Source: Desarmillaria ectypa (lineage: Eukaryota > Basidiomycota > Agaricomycetes > Agaricales > Physalacriaceae). Taken from it: 64,000 nt of DNA. The position numbers and the translations under genes were made by a program. The notes below the pieces were generated by a model that had not been told where the DNA came from, did not search any database, and worked only from the letters and a program-made list of their open reading frames with translations. This document shows positions 10,222-22,321 of the stretch, one piece after another (within the stretch, counting starts at the first letter, position 1; each line of letters begins with the position of its first letter). The stretch covers positions 3,410,001 to 3,474,000 of the forward strand of contig JAUDYN010000004.1 in NCBI GenBank assembly GCA_030407005.1, given 5' to 3'.

Positions 10222-13200
10222 ATGCGCGTCACTCATTTATTATTTATACCCCTCTTTTTTGCGCTCTCTGTCTTGCCAGTTCTTGGTCGTCTCTTCCAGC
10301 GAAGTCATGGTTCTCTCAGCTCCGCACACAAGGCAAAACGTGTCCCTGCTCCAGCTGGTAACGATACGTTAGAAAAAAGAGACAATACGAAGTATATTTT
10401 TATGCATCATGCAAGTCGTCGCCCTCTCGTATTTTTCTTTGACTAACTTTCTCCCTCCCAGATTGTTGGAAGTACGTATTTTTCTGCCCAATGACCCCCA
10501 TCTCGCTGATACAAATCTGTCGTTGCCAACCAACAGATACGTATGTTGAAAACACTGACACTACGATTTTTATCACTAACCTTTTCCGCATAGATATCCT
10601 TATACCCAATCTGATTGGGCAGATGACATCGCTCGAATCGGCGCCAACAGCGTGTACGTACTCTTCTTCATCACCTTATTAATTGGCATTTTCTCACTTT
10701 GGGCATCAGCGATGCTATCGCCCTGAACATAGGTAACGACGGCTGGCAGCTTTCGCGAATCACAGATGCGTATGCAGCTGCCGTGGGCACGAACATGAAA
10801 TTGTTCATCTCTTTCGACTACACTGCCTTTGCATGCGATGTCTCAAAAACTATTAGCTACATCAATCAGTTCAAGAGTCATCCCAATCAGTTCTACTATA
10901 ATGGACAAGTTATGGTATCTAGTTATTCCGGCGATTGTTTGGGAGCTGGCGGATGGCAGACGATCAAATATTCCACAAATGCCTACTTGATGCCTTTCAT
11001 CTGGGGTCTGGAGGGCAGTTTCGGCTCAACCTGGTCGTTCTTGGATTCTTGGCTATGGTCAGTTCCCGTATGCCGTTGAAGCGTTCTTTTCTGATCTTTA
11101 TTTGATAGTTGGGGATGTGCTTGGCCACAAGGCAACTATGATAAGAGCGTGCGTGTTTTCTATGGCAATTCGTGTCGCTTCGCTAACTATCACTCAGACC
11201 AGCGATGATCAATACTGTGAGTTTTGCTGGTGCTAGAGCATGACAGCGCGTATCTTACGTGAATAGACGCCGGTCAATTGGGGACGCGCTATGCCACGAC
11301 GATCAGCATGTGGATATTGTAAGCGCTATTCGCTATTCCATACTTTTCAGAATTATCCTCACATACGTCCTTTCGAATAGTACTCATTTTTCATGGACGG
11401 ACAAGAACTTCTACCTTCGGGGCGATGACTGGCTCATTGCTAATCGCTGGGAGCAATTGATTTCTATGCGTGACCAGTTGACGTTTGTAGAGATGGTAAC
11501 CTGGTATGCACATTTTTACACGATTCGGACCAAGATGATTCTCAATTCAATGACAGGAATGATTACGGCGAGTCAGACTAGTAAGTGCATCTGGATGTTG
11601 CCCCTGCCCTTGCTTCCAATCTCACGATGATTTTAAAGCTTCGGACCTTTCAAGGGAGCACAACCAGACGGTAAGCTCAACGATGGTATTATTTTTCAGA
11701 CACTTACGATTTAAACAGGTACATACTGGGCTGAGAGCTTCCCCCATACTATTTTCTACGATCTGTCTCAATACTATATTACGGCATTCAAGACTGGTAG
11801 CTACCCGGCAATCACTGTGAGTTTCATAAAGTAATCTTGTTCTTTCCTCGCAGTAATGATCTTGTGCAGCAAGATGTCATTTACTACTGGGCTCGTCCTC
11901 ATCCATATGCTGCAAATGCATACGCCGATTCCCTCGGGAAGCCAAGTGGTTGGAATTGGGCAACAGTATGTTTAAAGGTATTCCAAGGAAGTTGAATCCG
12001 TTGACGTCTTCATTCAGGACAATTTATGGGCATTGGTCTTTGCGACATCGTCTGCATCGGTCACCTTGCAGATCGGTGGCTCTTCACAAACCTTCAGCAT
12101 CGGTGCTGGAGTTACCAAGCTCTCGATTCCATTGGATTATGGCAAAATAACGGTCAAAATGGTCAAAAACTCTCAGATCGTCATCGACCAGACCCCCACT
12201 GATTTCACTTATATTGCAAGTCCCTCTCAATGTAACCCTTCTACAAATGCTCTCAGAATCGAAATCGCTGATGATCGATTCCAGATAACTACAATGCTTA
12301 TGCCGGTGCTGCTAGTAAGTCCATCTCACATCTATGTGATCTCTTTATGTATGGTATTGTTTCCAGCTGCTTCAGCAGTTGCGACCACGACGGTAACGTC
12401 GACTTCATCCACGTCTACTACAGCGTCAACAACCGCGGCTGCTGCTACCTCGACCTCAACTTCTTGGCACTCAATTGGTTGCATTGCTGAAGGCACGATT
12501 GGTCGTGCACTCTCAGGGCCTTCCTACGTGCAAGACGGAATGACCCCGGCAATCTGCACTTCGTTATGTTCCAATTATGATTATGCAGGCATGGAGTACG
12601 GGCAAGTCTCTGTGATCTCTCGAAATACCGCTGTTGCTGACATGGCGTACTCTTTCCAGGAAAGAATGTGCGTAGAACTTGGTTCTTGCTTGTGTCTGTC
12701 TGGCTAATGGCTGCACAGGTTATTGTGGCAATTCATATACTAGCAACGGCGCAAGCGGCGCCCTTATAGCCTCCAGCCGTTGCAATGTCATGTGCGACGG
12801 CGATTCGAGCCAACCTTGCGGCGGTCCCTGGGTTCTGAATCTCTGGGGCAAGGGAGATTCATCTTCCAGTAGCTCAACCTTCTCCTACTATGGATGTATT
12901 GCAGAAGGGTCCTCAGGACGTGCACTTACAGGTGCTAGTTATACGCAATCAGGCATGACGGCAGAGGTCTGTCAGAGTCTTTGTGGGAACTATAATTATG
13001 CCGCAACGGAATATGCGTACGTTCAAAAACGGATAAAAATGCTCTTATGCTGATCACGTGGTTGTACTTGCAGCAAGGAATGTTATTGCGGCAATTCTAT
13101 CACTGAAAACGGCGCTTCTGGCGCGATTGTGGATTCGAGCCAGTGCTGGGTTCCTTGCGACGGAAACAACAGCGAAATTTGTGGTGGATCTTGGCATTTA

Positions 13201-13688
13201 AGCGTGTACGCCAAGGGAACCAGTGCAAGCAGCGTATGTGCCGCATTTCATTTTCAGCTAACCGTGTCAATAACATGTGTTCTAGTGGATAAGTCAAGGA
13301 TGCTATACCGACAGTGCCGATCGCCTCCTCCGTGGTTCTCTCACTGCTATTTCTGGGCTGACGACAAACGCTTGCATCAATTCTTGCTCCAGTGCTGGTT
13401 TCACAATGGCTGCTACGGAGTACATGTACCAATGTCTTTGCGGTAACACGTTGTATACAACTGGGGGAGCTGGTTCGTCCACATCCTCTAGTGACTGTAA
13501 TATGCCCTGCCAAGGTAATTTTTATTACACATGCCTTATAGAACAGTCTCTTACCCAATTTTACAGGCGACTCAACTAAGACGTGCGGTGGTAGCTATCG
13601 TGCCAACCTCTATATTGCTCCTGGCACCGCCCTTTCAAAGCGTGAGGCCGCACCCACGTTCCGGACGTTGTGGGGCCTGTTGATTTAA
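10222..13688 (+). CDS. secreted GH71 alpha-1,3-glucanase with three WSC domains
   Basis: Twenty-one exons give 796 aa: 10222-10410, 10462-10471, 10537-10540, 10594-10653, 10710-11057, 11109-11148, 11198-11216, 11267-11318, 11381-11503, 11557-11580, 11639-11670, 11719-11816, 11870-11965, 12018-12231, 12285-12314, 12367-12601, 12660-12667, 12719-13016, 13074-13233, 13286-13514, 13567-13688. A signal peptide covers ~1-22; dibasic KR sites at ~39-40 and 52-53 suggest Kex2 removal of a propeptide. The GH71 domain runs ~57-440 and includes KYIFMHHIVGNTYPYTQSDW and WNDYGESDYFGP, where the family's acidic catalytic residues lie. A Ser/Thr linker follows, then WSC domains at ~482-572, 583-675 and 681-775, each with the CYCGN (third: CLCGN) and CGG cysteine pattern. 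It should cut cell-wall alpha-1,3-glucan while WSC domains bind wall glucan. Introns at 10411 and 12602 use GC donors. Confidence 0.93.
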
Positions 13689-14239
13689 TTCTTGGTGCAG
13701 CGGGGGTTGAGAGTATTTCGTTCATTTGGGGGTTCTTTTTTCTTTGTTTATTGTCACACATTCTCTTCTCTTCGGGCTGACGATTCATGGATGGATAGAG
13801 TCTCTTGTAGTAGTGGAAGCAGCACAAATTATTAATCCTCAATGCTTGGTTGATGCTTTTTATACCCAGGCATTTTGTATACCGGTCTGTAGAGAATCTG
13901 CCATGTAGATGTAGTTTCAAAGTAAGTGTTATGTTGCCATGTAACTTTTTAATTTATTTTCGACGAATTCAAATGTTGACTTAGTTGCTAGATGCAGAAT
14001 TGTAACGCTAGGCCGTTCTCGTCTCTTTGTTAGCTAGTCACCTGCCAATGCGTTAGTTACGTCATTAGGATACGTCTTCGAAGTCCGAACCTTCACCCTA
14101 CAATCTCATCAAGGGGAAGGCTTCCTTTTACTTTTGTGTTTAGTAGCTCCATATTCAATGAACTACAAGGTAAATTCAACCCTTTTTTTCGTATAGCTAA
14201 TAATCTTCACCGGTACCAGTCATCCGATTTACATCCAGG
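13689..14239. other. gene-free stretch
   Basis: Intergenic DNA between the GH71 stop codon and the first F-box relic. Nothing recognisable; it must contain the GH71 terminator and probably remnants of the F-box gene promoter. Confidence 0.4.
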
Positions 14240-15683
14240 ATGCACGACCTTCTGTGCTGCCCGAAATGCAAACATTTGGATTTTAAGATGGTACCATTTC
14301 ATCATGACGACCTTCCCTATCTATCGAAGCTTCTCCTTACGAATGACACCCCGCAAGAAATCATGCTCGGAACTCTCAAAGCATCAGCTCTCCGCGTTAC
14401 CAATGCTCTCGACGAGACAAATGCTGAAATTCTTCGTCTCAGTGATATTCTGAAAGTGCTGGAAGACAAACGTCGACACCTCGAGAAGGCTGACAAGGGC
14501 ATAAAAACTGAGGCTGGAGCGGAAACCTTTTAAGGTCTCATTTTGGGCCATCGAAAACGCACCAGCCTCTGCAGTGTGGGCATTGTCCCGGGTGTGCCCC
14601 AGGTAGCGGGACGTCGCATTGTTGCTCTGTCCGGGTATCTGGGTAACCATGTCAGTCACTGCAGCTGAGGACAAACCTATCTCGTTCAAAAACCACGGTA
14701 TCCCGTTCTGGGAGCTGCAAGCTGGATTTTACCTTCATCGACCGTGGCTCTGACCCGTTCGCGTCCTTGGACTTTTTAGGCGTGATGCTGGCGCAGTCTA
14801 AAAGGTGGAATTCTGTCTATTTCACTCGCCAGCCACTTGTCATCCGACTACTTTCGTCAATACGCAGAAAAATACCTAATCTCCCAGTTTACCATATTGA
14901 CACGGATCCATTGGGCATGTTTTCAGGGAACCTCAGTCTTTTCCAATTCGCTCCTAGTTTGAAACACATACATCTCAAAAGAGTTTGGTGGCAAGCGGTG
15001 ATACCGCTTACGGCTCCCAATCTGATATCATTCTCCGACGACCAGACTGATGATGCAGAGAGGCTTCGTTCGATGTACCTGGATATCATTCGTGCCTCTC
15101 CTTGCTTGGAGACATTCGATATTCAGCATCAGTGCAGGGCATTGCCTGTAGTGACACCTCGCATCGTTCACTCAGCCTTGCAAATTTTGACCGTTTGCGA
15201 AGCGGCCTTTATCAGCAGCCCCGAGTTTCCGGCGCTCAAATCAATCGAAATTTGTTGCCATCCTATCTCTCGCGGGGATCGACAGACAGCCCCCGACGTG
15301 CTCTTGGCGTTACGTGATCTAATCTGGTGTCTCGTTCTGTTCTCTCATTCATCTGATGATCTCGGATACCATCCTCCGAAGCCATATCCTTTCCATCCTA
15401 GAACCATGCCCATCGCTTATCGACCTCAATTATTGTTGAAGACGGTCCTGCCATTGTTCCATACTTGGAAGAGTTCTTCCTACTCCGCAGCGCCACTGAC
15501 GAAGTGAAGAGTATGGACTTCGTCAACAGTCGTCTTGTCGGGATGGTTAGTGCGCGGGTTGGATGCCATAGTCCCTTAGCGAATATCACTATCAAATCGG
15601 AGGTAGATGGAATGGAACACTCTCGTCTGACTGACAAGGATATCGAGACACTGAAGAAATACCAACAATACTTGGATATATAA
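14240..15683 (+). pseudogene. decayed F-box/LRR-type gene, copy 1
   Basis: The N-terminus (14240-14532) reads MHDLLCCPKCKHLDF...IMLGTLKASALRVTNALDETNAEILRLSD, the usual start of an Agaricomycete F-box family. Where the F-box core (APIRxxPPEILxEIF) should follow, it is missing and a stop appears. Downstream the family's AVWALSRVCPRWRDVAL segment is readable near 14566-14620 but its Trp codon is TAG. From 14767 a leucine-rich region is open (LDFLGVMLAQSKRWNSV, ASPCLETFDIQH), then shifts frame near 15330-15420, where a DTILRSHILSILEPCPSLIDL segment is in another frame. The last part ends LTDKDIETLKKYQQYLDI. F-box proteins normally link substrates to SCF ubiquitin ligases; this copy cannot make a complete product. 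Confidence 0.72.
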
Positions 15684-16294
15684 ATCGAAGCAAGGATGAA
15701 CAGACGCTATGTCAGAGCAGTATGATGGGGTTTTTTTAAAGCTCTACGTGTTTCGATTTTTGACCGCTGTAGGACTTGTGTACTCAACCATGGTGAACCA
15801 ATTTTATTTACCTACATTGTGTGTTGTTATTGTATTGGCAGTGTATTCTTCAGTTGCAAGTAGTTGTATAAGTTCGGCTGTTTCTTGAAGGCTAGTACTG
15901 GTTTGTCACTAATTTAAAGCAAGTGGCTATGTCACACCAGATAGACATGATACATGGTTGGACGCTTTCCTATTTTCCTGACAAAGAAAATGCTACCTAA
16001 AATCGAAGGTGGCTGAGCTTCCTTGCACTGCTTTGGACTGCTGTAAACTGCGCGCTAGTTATGTGGCTGTGCCTTCACATCTTCAACAGCTGTATTCACG
16101 GCCTCAGGAAGTCGTTAGCAACTTATTCCTGCTGTAAAGACGGTGCAGTGCGTAGAATGCTTCCTCTTTATGCCCGCTTGTACTGACTTGCGTGTAGGCA
16201 TAGTCTAAGTAGAGAAATTGTAATCGCGACGCGTCAATTTTTCGGATCCGCAACGGTAGGATTTCTCTGACCTTCACGATAGTCTGATTGTCAA
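15684..16294. other. spacer between two F-box relics
   Basis: No gene is supported. The spacer separates two same-strand decayed copies of one family. Confidence 0.4.
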
Positions 16295-17667
16295 ATGGAT
16301 CATGCGCCATCCTTCCTGAAGTGCCAAGATTCATGCTTCGATACGACTGCATATAACCACGATGATCCTCCTTTCCTAGGGAATCCTGTTGTCAATGACC
16401 CGCCGCTGGATATCATGCTCGGTCCTCTGAAGTCGTCCGCTCACTACGTCTCAACGGTTCTCGACGAAACGCTCGCTGAAATTTGTCCCGTCAGTGACTA
16501 TTTGAAAATCCTAGAAAACAAACGCCACCAGCAATAGAGAATACAAAACTGCCTTGGCTCCCATTCGCCACGTTCCTCCTGAAATTCTCATAGAGGCTTT
16601 CTTCGCTTTTATGCATGAACAACAAATTCTACGATGTTTTCGATATTAGGTTCTTTCCCGTGTCTGCCGCAGGTGGTGACACGTCTCTATATCACTCTGC
16701 CTGAGTATCTGGGCAAACATGTCGATTAAAGTGACAGACGACGACCCTATTCCTTTGCTGACGACGGTATTGTTGTATTCCGCGACTTTCAAACTGGAGT
16801 TTTCCATTATTGAGACCTTCCTCAACATGTCCGCCAACACAAAGCCCTTTGATACGATGGGATCGCAATCGAAGGGATGGATGTCCGTTAATTTCAACAG
16901 TCTCTTATGGCTAATGAGATGTCTTTGACTTGTCTGCGGAAATATTTCCATTATCGAGGTGTACCTCCACCTCAAGTAACTATTCGGATAGATGATTCTG
17001 ATGGACTACTTCACTCGCTGTACCTGGGTATTTTCCGAGCATCTCCTTACCTGGAAACATTCGATATCCAGCATCGTTGCTTATGGGAGGATGCATTACC
17101 GATAACGACACCCCATCATTGTTCATTTGACGCTGCAGAAGCTGATTGTTTATGAGACCGCCTTCATCAAGAGCCTTGAACTCCTGGTTACTCAAATCTG
17201 TCGCTGGCTTATCCTCCACTTTATATTACTTCTGTCATGCTTCTTGCGCTACGTAATCTTATCGAGGTCTCATGGTGCTCTCTCACATCCTCTCCGTCCC
17301 AGAGCCGTGCCCTGATCTCATTTCTCTCCGCTTCCGGATGGACTGTAGATTCTAATTTGTTCCAAAATCTTGCCACGTGCACGATGGAAAAGATGATGAG
17401 AATTTCCCTGTTATCACACCTGGGCTGGAGAAATATGAAATCGTCGTGCTCTTATCCGTGAATGGAACGGATAGCATGGATTCTGTGGACAACTTCTTTG
17501 TTCAAATGTTTGAAACACGATTGATGGGATGCCAGAGTCTAGACATCATTCGGTCGCTAGTGGATGAATTGAGTCTAGCTCGGTTGACTGACAAAGGTAT
17601 TGGAAGACTGAGAGAGTGTAGCTGCTATTCAGATATAAACAACCAAGCAATGAGGCAGATTGTCTAA
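16295..17667 (+). pseudogene. decayed F-box/LRR-type gene, copy 2
   Basis: Same family and strand as the relic at 14.2 kb. The start reads FDTTAYNHDDPPFLGNPVV...IMLGPLKSSAHYVSTVLDETLAEI, then a stop. This copy keeps the F-box core (APIRHVPPEILIEAFFAF, near 16560-16610) that copy 1 lost, followed by RVCRRW and stop codons in both flanking positions. Later leucine-rich fragments (RASPYLETFDIQHRC near 17040; LARLTDKGIGRLRE near 17580) are spread over several frames. Compared with copy 1 the lesions are different, so the two copies decayed separately after a tandem duplication. Confidence 0.7.
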
Positions 17668-18177
17668 GTTGTATGATGCACTATAGGTAGTACGTGTACG
17701 ATGTCTCTCGAATTCTTCCAGCGTCAGTGCCTACTCCAAGAACTGCCTGTGCACTAGATGACACTCTACATGTTTACCTTTGACTCGGAGCAATCGATAT
17801 ACGGATTTGTGGACCGCCTTTACTTGGCTGTTGACTTGCATAGATAGATGGGGGCTGTGCTTACTGTACTGGAATCTGATACAGGTTCAACATCTCTCGG
17901 CCTGTTGTCAAATTTCCAGGCCAGTCAAAATTGCGACGCATATTATGCACGGGACAATCGACGAATTTATGAGCTATACCAGTGTATAGAACATTCAAGG
18001 CTGTTCTCAAAACTTCTGGTTGATGACGATGACGGTGATGCTCCTTCCCGGGCCGAGGCTAGTCCGTTCCTGTGATCAATCGGGTCTCGGAGCAAGATGT
18101 ACAGCCAAGTTTACACAGCCCCTCCTTAGCGTCTTTATAGCAAAGACACCATAATTTCATCTTTATCTCTTACTACG
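17668..18177. other. gene-free stretch upstream of annexin
   Basis: No supported gene. It should contain the annexin promoter; a pyrimidine-rich tract (ttcatctttatctcttac) directly precedes the annexin ATG, as is common near fungal transcription starts. Confidence 0.4.
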
Positions 18178-20179
18178 ATGGCTTACAATCAATCGCCCAA
18201 TTATTTTCCCAATTATAACGGTGGCCAGCCTGGATATTCTCATCAGAGTATGTACCCACCACCACCTGGAGCTCCCGGAGGCTACGTGAGATCCAGACTT
18301 CCTCTTTCCATTCTCGCTCATCGCTAACACGCGTCATTTTTTTCTTTCTCATTATAGGGCGGTGTGAGATCTTTTTACCGCGGCTCTCATAGCATCAGAG
18401 TGCTGACTTCATTCGTGTTGCATTTATCTAGCCGCCTCCATCTATTCCGACATATTCTTATCCTGGAGCGCCTCCTCCTATCCCAATGAATTACCCCAAC
18501 CAGTATGCGCCACCTTCTGGACCACCTCCGCCGCCAAATACAAATTATGTTCGTTTATTCACTTATTTGTCTCAGAGCGCCTTTAACCGCTGTTTGTAGA
18601 GTCCGTCGTATGTGAAACCACAGCAATATCAGCCTCCACAAGGGCCGCCTCCTGGACAGTATCAACCAACTCCTGGAGCGCTTTACCAACCTCCAAGTTC
18701 GCCCTATCCGCCACCGATACAGTCTTATGCGCCTCCAGGACAGGAGGCACGCTACTTGGGTGTTTCGGTTCTAGCGCCACACGCACATCCTTCTACGGCT
18801 ATGGTACCTGGATATAACCCTTCGGGCGATGTCGAGGCCATCAGGAATGCCACCAAGAAGATGGGTACCGACGAGAACCTAGGTTCGCGAATTGATTGCA
18901 CGCTTCCTTAACATACGCAATATTAAAATTTGCGCCTAGTGATCTCTACACTGGCGCCACGCACGTCAATGGAGATGATTGCCCTTTCGAACGCTTTTTT
19001 GGCCAGGACTGGTAAGACCATGGAAGATACATTGGACGGGGAGACGAGCTATAATTTCAGGTGAGTGCAATACGAGGGTATCTAACTGAAGTTTCTGACA
19101 GATGATGCAGGATGGCATTGCATGGTCTCGCTCTTGGTCCTTTAGGCTGTGACGTCTGGCTTGCTCACTTGGCTATCGACGGAGCTGGGTAAGTGGCAGA
19201 GATTGATACTATCGTTGGCTTGTGCTAATACACGAGTATCAGAACAAACGAGACCTTGTTAACAGAACTCCTACTCGGACGCTCAAACGATGAACTTCAA
19301 CTATTAATTGGCGCCTATCAGAAGACTTATCATCGAAGTCTCGTTGACGCAGTCCGGGATGATTTGAGTGGGAAGACGAAGAGATGTGAGTGCTCATTAT
19401 GATAATTGACTCCCTTTCCCTCATGCAAGCGTAGTGTTCACCATGGCGTTGGCCGCCTCTCGGCCTCCGGACCATTTCCCTGTGAACCCTCAACAGGTTG
19501 AGAGCGACGTGCAGGCCTTGTACAAGGCTGGAACCGGAAAGATAGGGACAGACGAGGTAAATTTATTGGCGACGGGTTTCGCTTTGTTTCTCACAGGCCG
19601 TTTTTTTTTCAGATTGTTTTCTTCGATATACTTGTGAATCGATCCACGCCTCACCTGACAGCTCTGTGAGCAACTAATTCTGCGATGAAATGCTTGTGAC
19701 TAATTTCTCCGCGTTTAGGTGTAACGCATACAAGATAAAGTATAAGAAAACACTGTCGAGAGTAATCAAATCAGAGTTGTATGTCGCGTTTTATGCCCTT
19801 TATTTACCTGCTTAGAGTCTCCCTCCGCCTTTCAGCTCCGGCCATTCTCGGGATGCGCTTCTGTACATCATTAAAGGTGTAAAGGAGAAGCGACTATGTG
19901 AGGGACCAGGTATCTGGCGAGACGCACAGCTACTCGAGGCTTCGATGAAAGGATTCGGGACGAAAGATGAACAGTTGATTTGGAGGTAAGCATGATATTG
20001 TTTTCGGAAGACACGCATGCTTACAGATATGCAGAGTACTGCGTGCGCATTGGGACCGTCCTCGCATGGAGAGACTGAAAGCGGCGTATCAAAAGCGGTA
20101 TAGGAAGTCACTCGGAGTTCGCATCAGTGGAGAAACGAGTGGATCGTACAGGAAGCTGATGCTGGCTCTTGTTAGATGA
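18178..20179 (+). CDS. annexin with Pro/Tyr/Gln-rich N-terminal tail
   Basis: Twelve exons: 18178-18285, 18358-18363, 18432-18548, 18600-18882, 18940-19060, 19111-19188, 19243-19385, 19435-19556, 19613-19665, 19719-19778, 19836-19985, 20035-20179; 461 aa. Annexins bind acidic phospholipid membranes in a calcium-dependent way. The N-terminal ~125 residues are a low-complexity P/Y/G/Q tail, as in annexins VII and XI. Four annexin repeats follow: repeat 1 from DVEAIRNATKKMGTDE, repeat 2 from LALGPLGCDVWLAHLAIDGAGTNE, repeat 3 from VESDVQALYKAGTGKIGTDE, repeat 4 from RDAQLLEASMKGFGTKDE. The GxGTD calcium-site motif is exact or near-exact in each (MGTDE, AGTNE, IGTDE, FGTKDE). Exon 2 is only six bases (Gly-Gly) and its skipping would keep frame. 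Confidence 0.93.
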
Positions 20180-20571
20180 GTGATATTTGTGTAAAGTAAT
20201 GTGTACTAGTAGAATACTACATAACATCCTTGACCTGGAGGAATTGTGGAGGAAGGCGGATAATAACTTTAACGCCGGATGTACGCTTGTGGCGTCTCCG
20301 CGCCGGGCCCGATTGCTTTTTATCCGAATTTTCCTTTCGGTGCAATGCGGCTGTTCACAATGAAATTTGCGGAGCCGCCGTACGTTCAGGACAACTTCGG
20401 CGCCCAACTTTGATCCCTCCTGTCATTATGAAGCGCAAAGCTACTAATCTATCCGCTTTGTGTATAGTTAGTACAATATGGACAACTCGAGGCTTCTCAG
20501 CCCCATACCCGGAAATATATACAAGACGTAGATTAGTACATTCCAAAAAGGCCCAATGTCTATGCTTACGC
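20180..20571. other. convergent intergenic stretch
   Basis: Between two converging genes (annexin and the glycosyltransferase). It should hold both polyadenylation regions. No further gene is seen. Confidence 0.4.
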
Positions 20572-22113
20572 TCAATATTCCTCTAGATTTTGAGTGTGCA
20601 ATAACCGCTCGTCCCACCATCTGAGATCGCTCATAACACGTATCTTCACTTTGGCTGAGCCGTCCCCACGATTTAGCCATGTCCACTTATATCGCACTGC
20701 AGCTGTAACCCAGGGACCGAATTTGCCCGTAACGTAGTTGTTGTATGTCGGATTACCTGTCGGAGCCCCTTTAACGTGGTTATCTTGATTTAACCAGACG
20801 TTCTCGCCACCTTGGTTTTGGCAGTTGCTGCACGAAGGTCAGCAAAAAAATGAGTGGGAGGTGGACATAGCACGTACAAATGGAGGATGCCAGGGCTGAG
20901 CACAGAGTGCTCATCGCCACTTCCATTCAGGTCGCTTTGCTGTCTGATCTGTTCAGCCTCGGTCATGTCTTCATCCTTTGGATTTTCGTCCCAGTGACCC
21001 AAAGATAGACCTTGATGATTTCCTCGGCAGAAGCTGACGTCCCATCGGAGCGAGAGATGTTTGATCAGATCCTTTCGGTAATACCAGACGGCGTGGTAGA
21101 TGTCTTGGTCTCCGAATGGTGTGGGCTGTGATGTGTCCAAGGGGATGTTTTGGGAGGGATTGAAAGGATTGGGTACTCCTTCGAGGGAAGCTCGAGCAAA
21201 TGGCATGACGGTGAGAGCGGTGATCGATGTTTGGGGCAGAAGCGAAGAGGGAACGAACATCGCCGAAGGATCTCGCATTCGTGCAAGGTTCATGAGCATG
21301 ACACAACTGCATACTTGGCCGGCATGGGACTTGGGACCAAGGGTAGGGAATTGTATGATAGTGTTTTCGTCAAAGGCGTCAAAACTCTTCCACTGTAAAG
21401 GAGGTTAGTGGTTACAAGTCACGCAAGTGAGAAAGAGACTGCGCACAAGCTCGTAGGGGTCGACGACGAACAGCATATCGGTATCGATGAATATGACCTT
21501 CTCAACGTCGGCAAGTATCTCGTGTAGAAGGAGTTTGCTACGCTGGGCGGGGTTGTGGCCCATGTTGGCACGGTTGAGCCGCTCAAAGAGACGGTCAATG
21601 GTCACTGGATAGAATGTCACCTGAAGAGGGCTGAACATTAACCCGAATTAGATCCTACAAGAATATTACCTCGACGCTGTACATCGGCTTCGTGAACAGA
21701 GCGAACTTCTTCTCCAGATACGGCACATTTTCTTCTGTGCAAACAATGTGAAACTGCAAAGGGCGACTCGTGTGCATGAGCGCCGACTTGATTGCTATAC
21801 TTCCTTCGTGGGCAATATTCCCCCCGATCATGACGAGAGATATCGCGACGGGCTCCAGTGGCACATGGACGTACACGGTCTCCACCTGGGTCACCTTCTC
21901 AACATGGGTCTGCACTTGTACATCTGGCTCTGGACAGTGAACAGGCGGCGGTGAAGGAGCATGGACGACTGGCTCATGAATTGCTGCAGCGAGCTTCTGG
22001 CGGAGCGGCGTCAGGGAGGCCTGACTCTCTGGGAGCGTCGGCCAATGGTGGAAGGAGAGAAATGCGAGCAGAAGTAGAGCACAAAGAATATATATCTTGT
22101 AAGAGCGAATCAT
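20572..22113 (-). CDS. GT8-type glycosyltransferase, type II membrane protein
   Basis: Four exons: 22113-21670, 21620-21447, 21392-20878, 20827-20572; 462 aa, introns 49-54 bp. The start MIRSYKIYILCALLLLAFLSF is a short cytosolic tail with one signal-anchor segment, then a proline-rich stem, as in Golgi glycosyltransferases. The catalytic region has LVMIGGNIAHEGSIAIKSAL near residue 95 and VEKVIFIDTDMLFVVDP near 185-201, whose DTD is the metal- and nucleotide-sugar-binding DxD motif. HFNCQNQGGENVW near the last junction matches the GT8/LARGE-glucoside-xylosyltransferase group. Sugar and acceptor cannot be told from sequence. The C-terminal ~65 residues (ending WWDERLLHTQNLEEY) are less typical. 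Confidence 0.8.
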
Positions 22114-22321
22114 TGGGCAGAATATAAACGGGAGGCGGGAAAGAAAAGGAAGAGCATCAGGAGTGTACCCGACGTTGGATAATAGCCCGCAATAGGAGCC
22201 GATCGGCTCGGCCCCTGCAGGGACCCACCTGATAAGGATGAACATTGCGATGTTCGACGCCCATATTATTGATGCTGCCAAGCACCAATACATGTTGTGC
22301 CTGGTCTTTCGAGGTCCTTCG

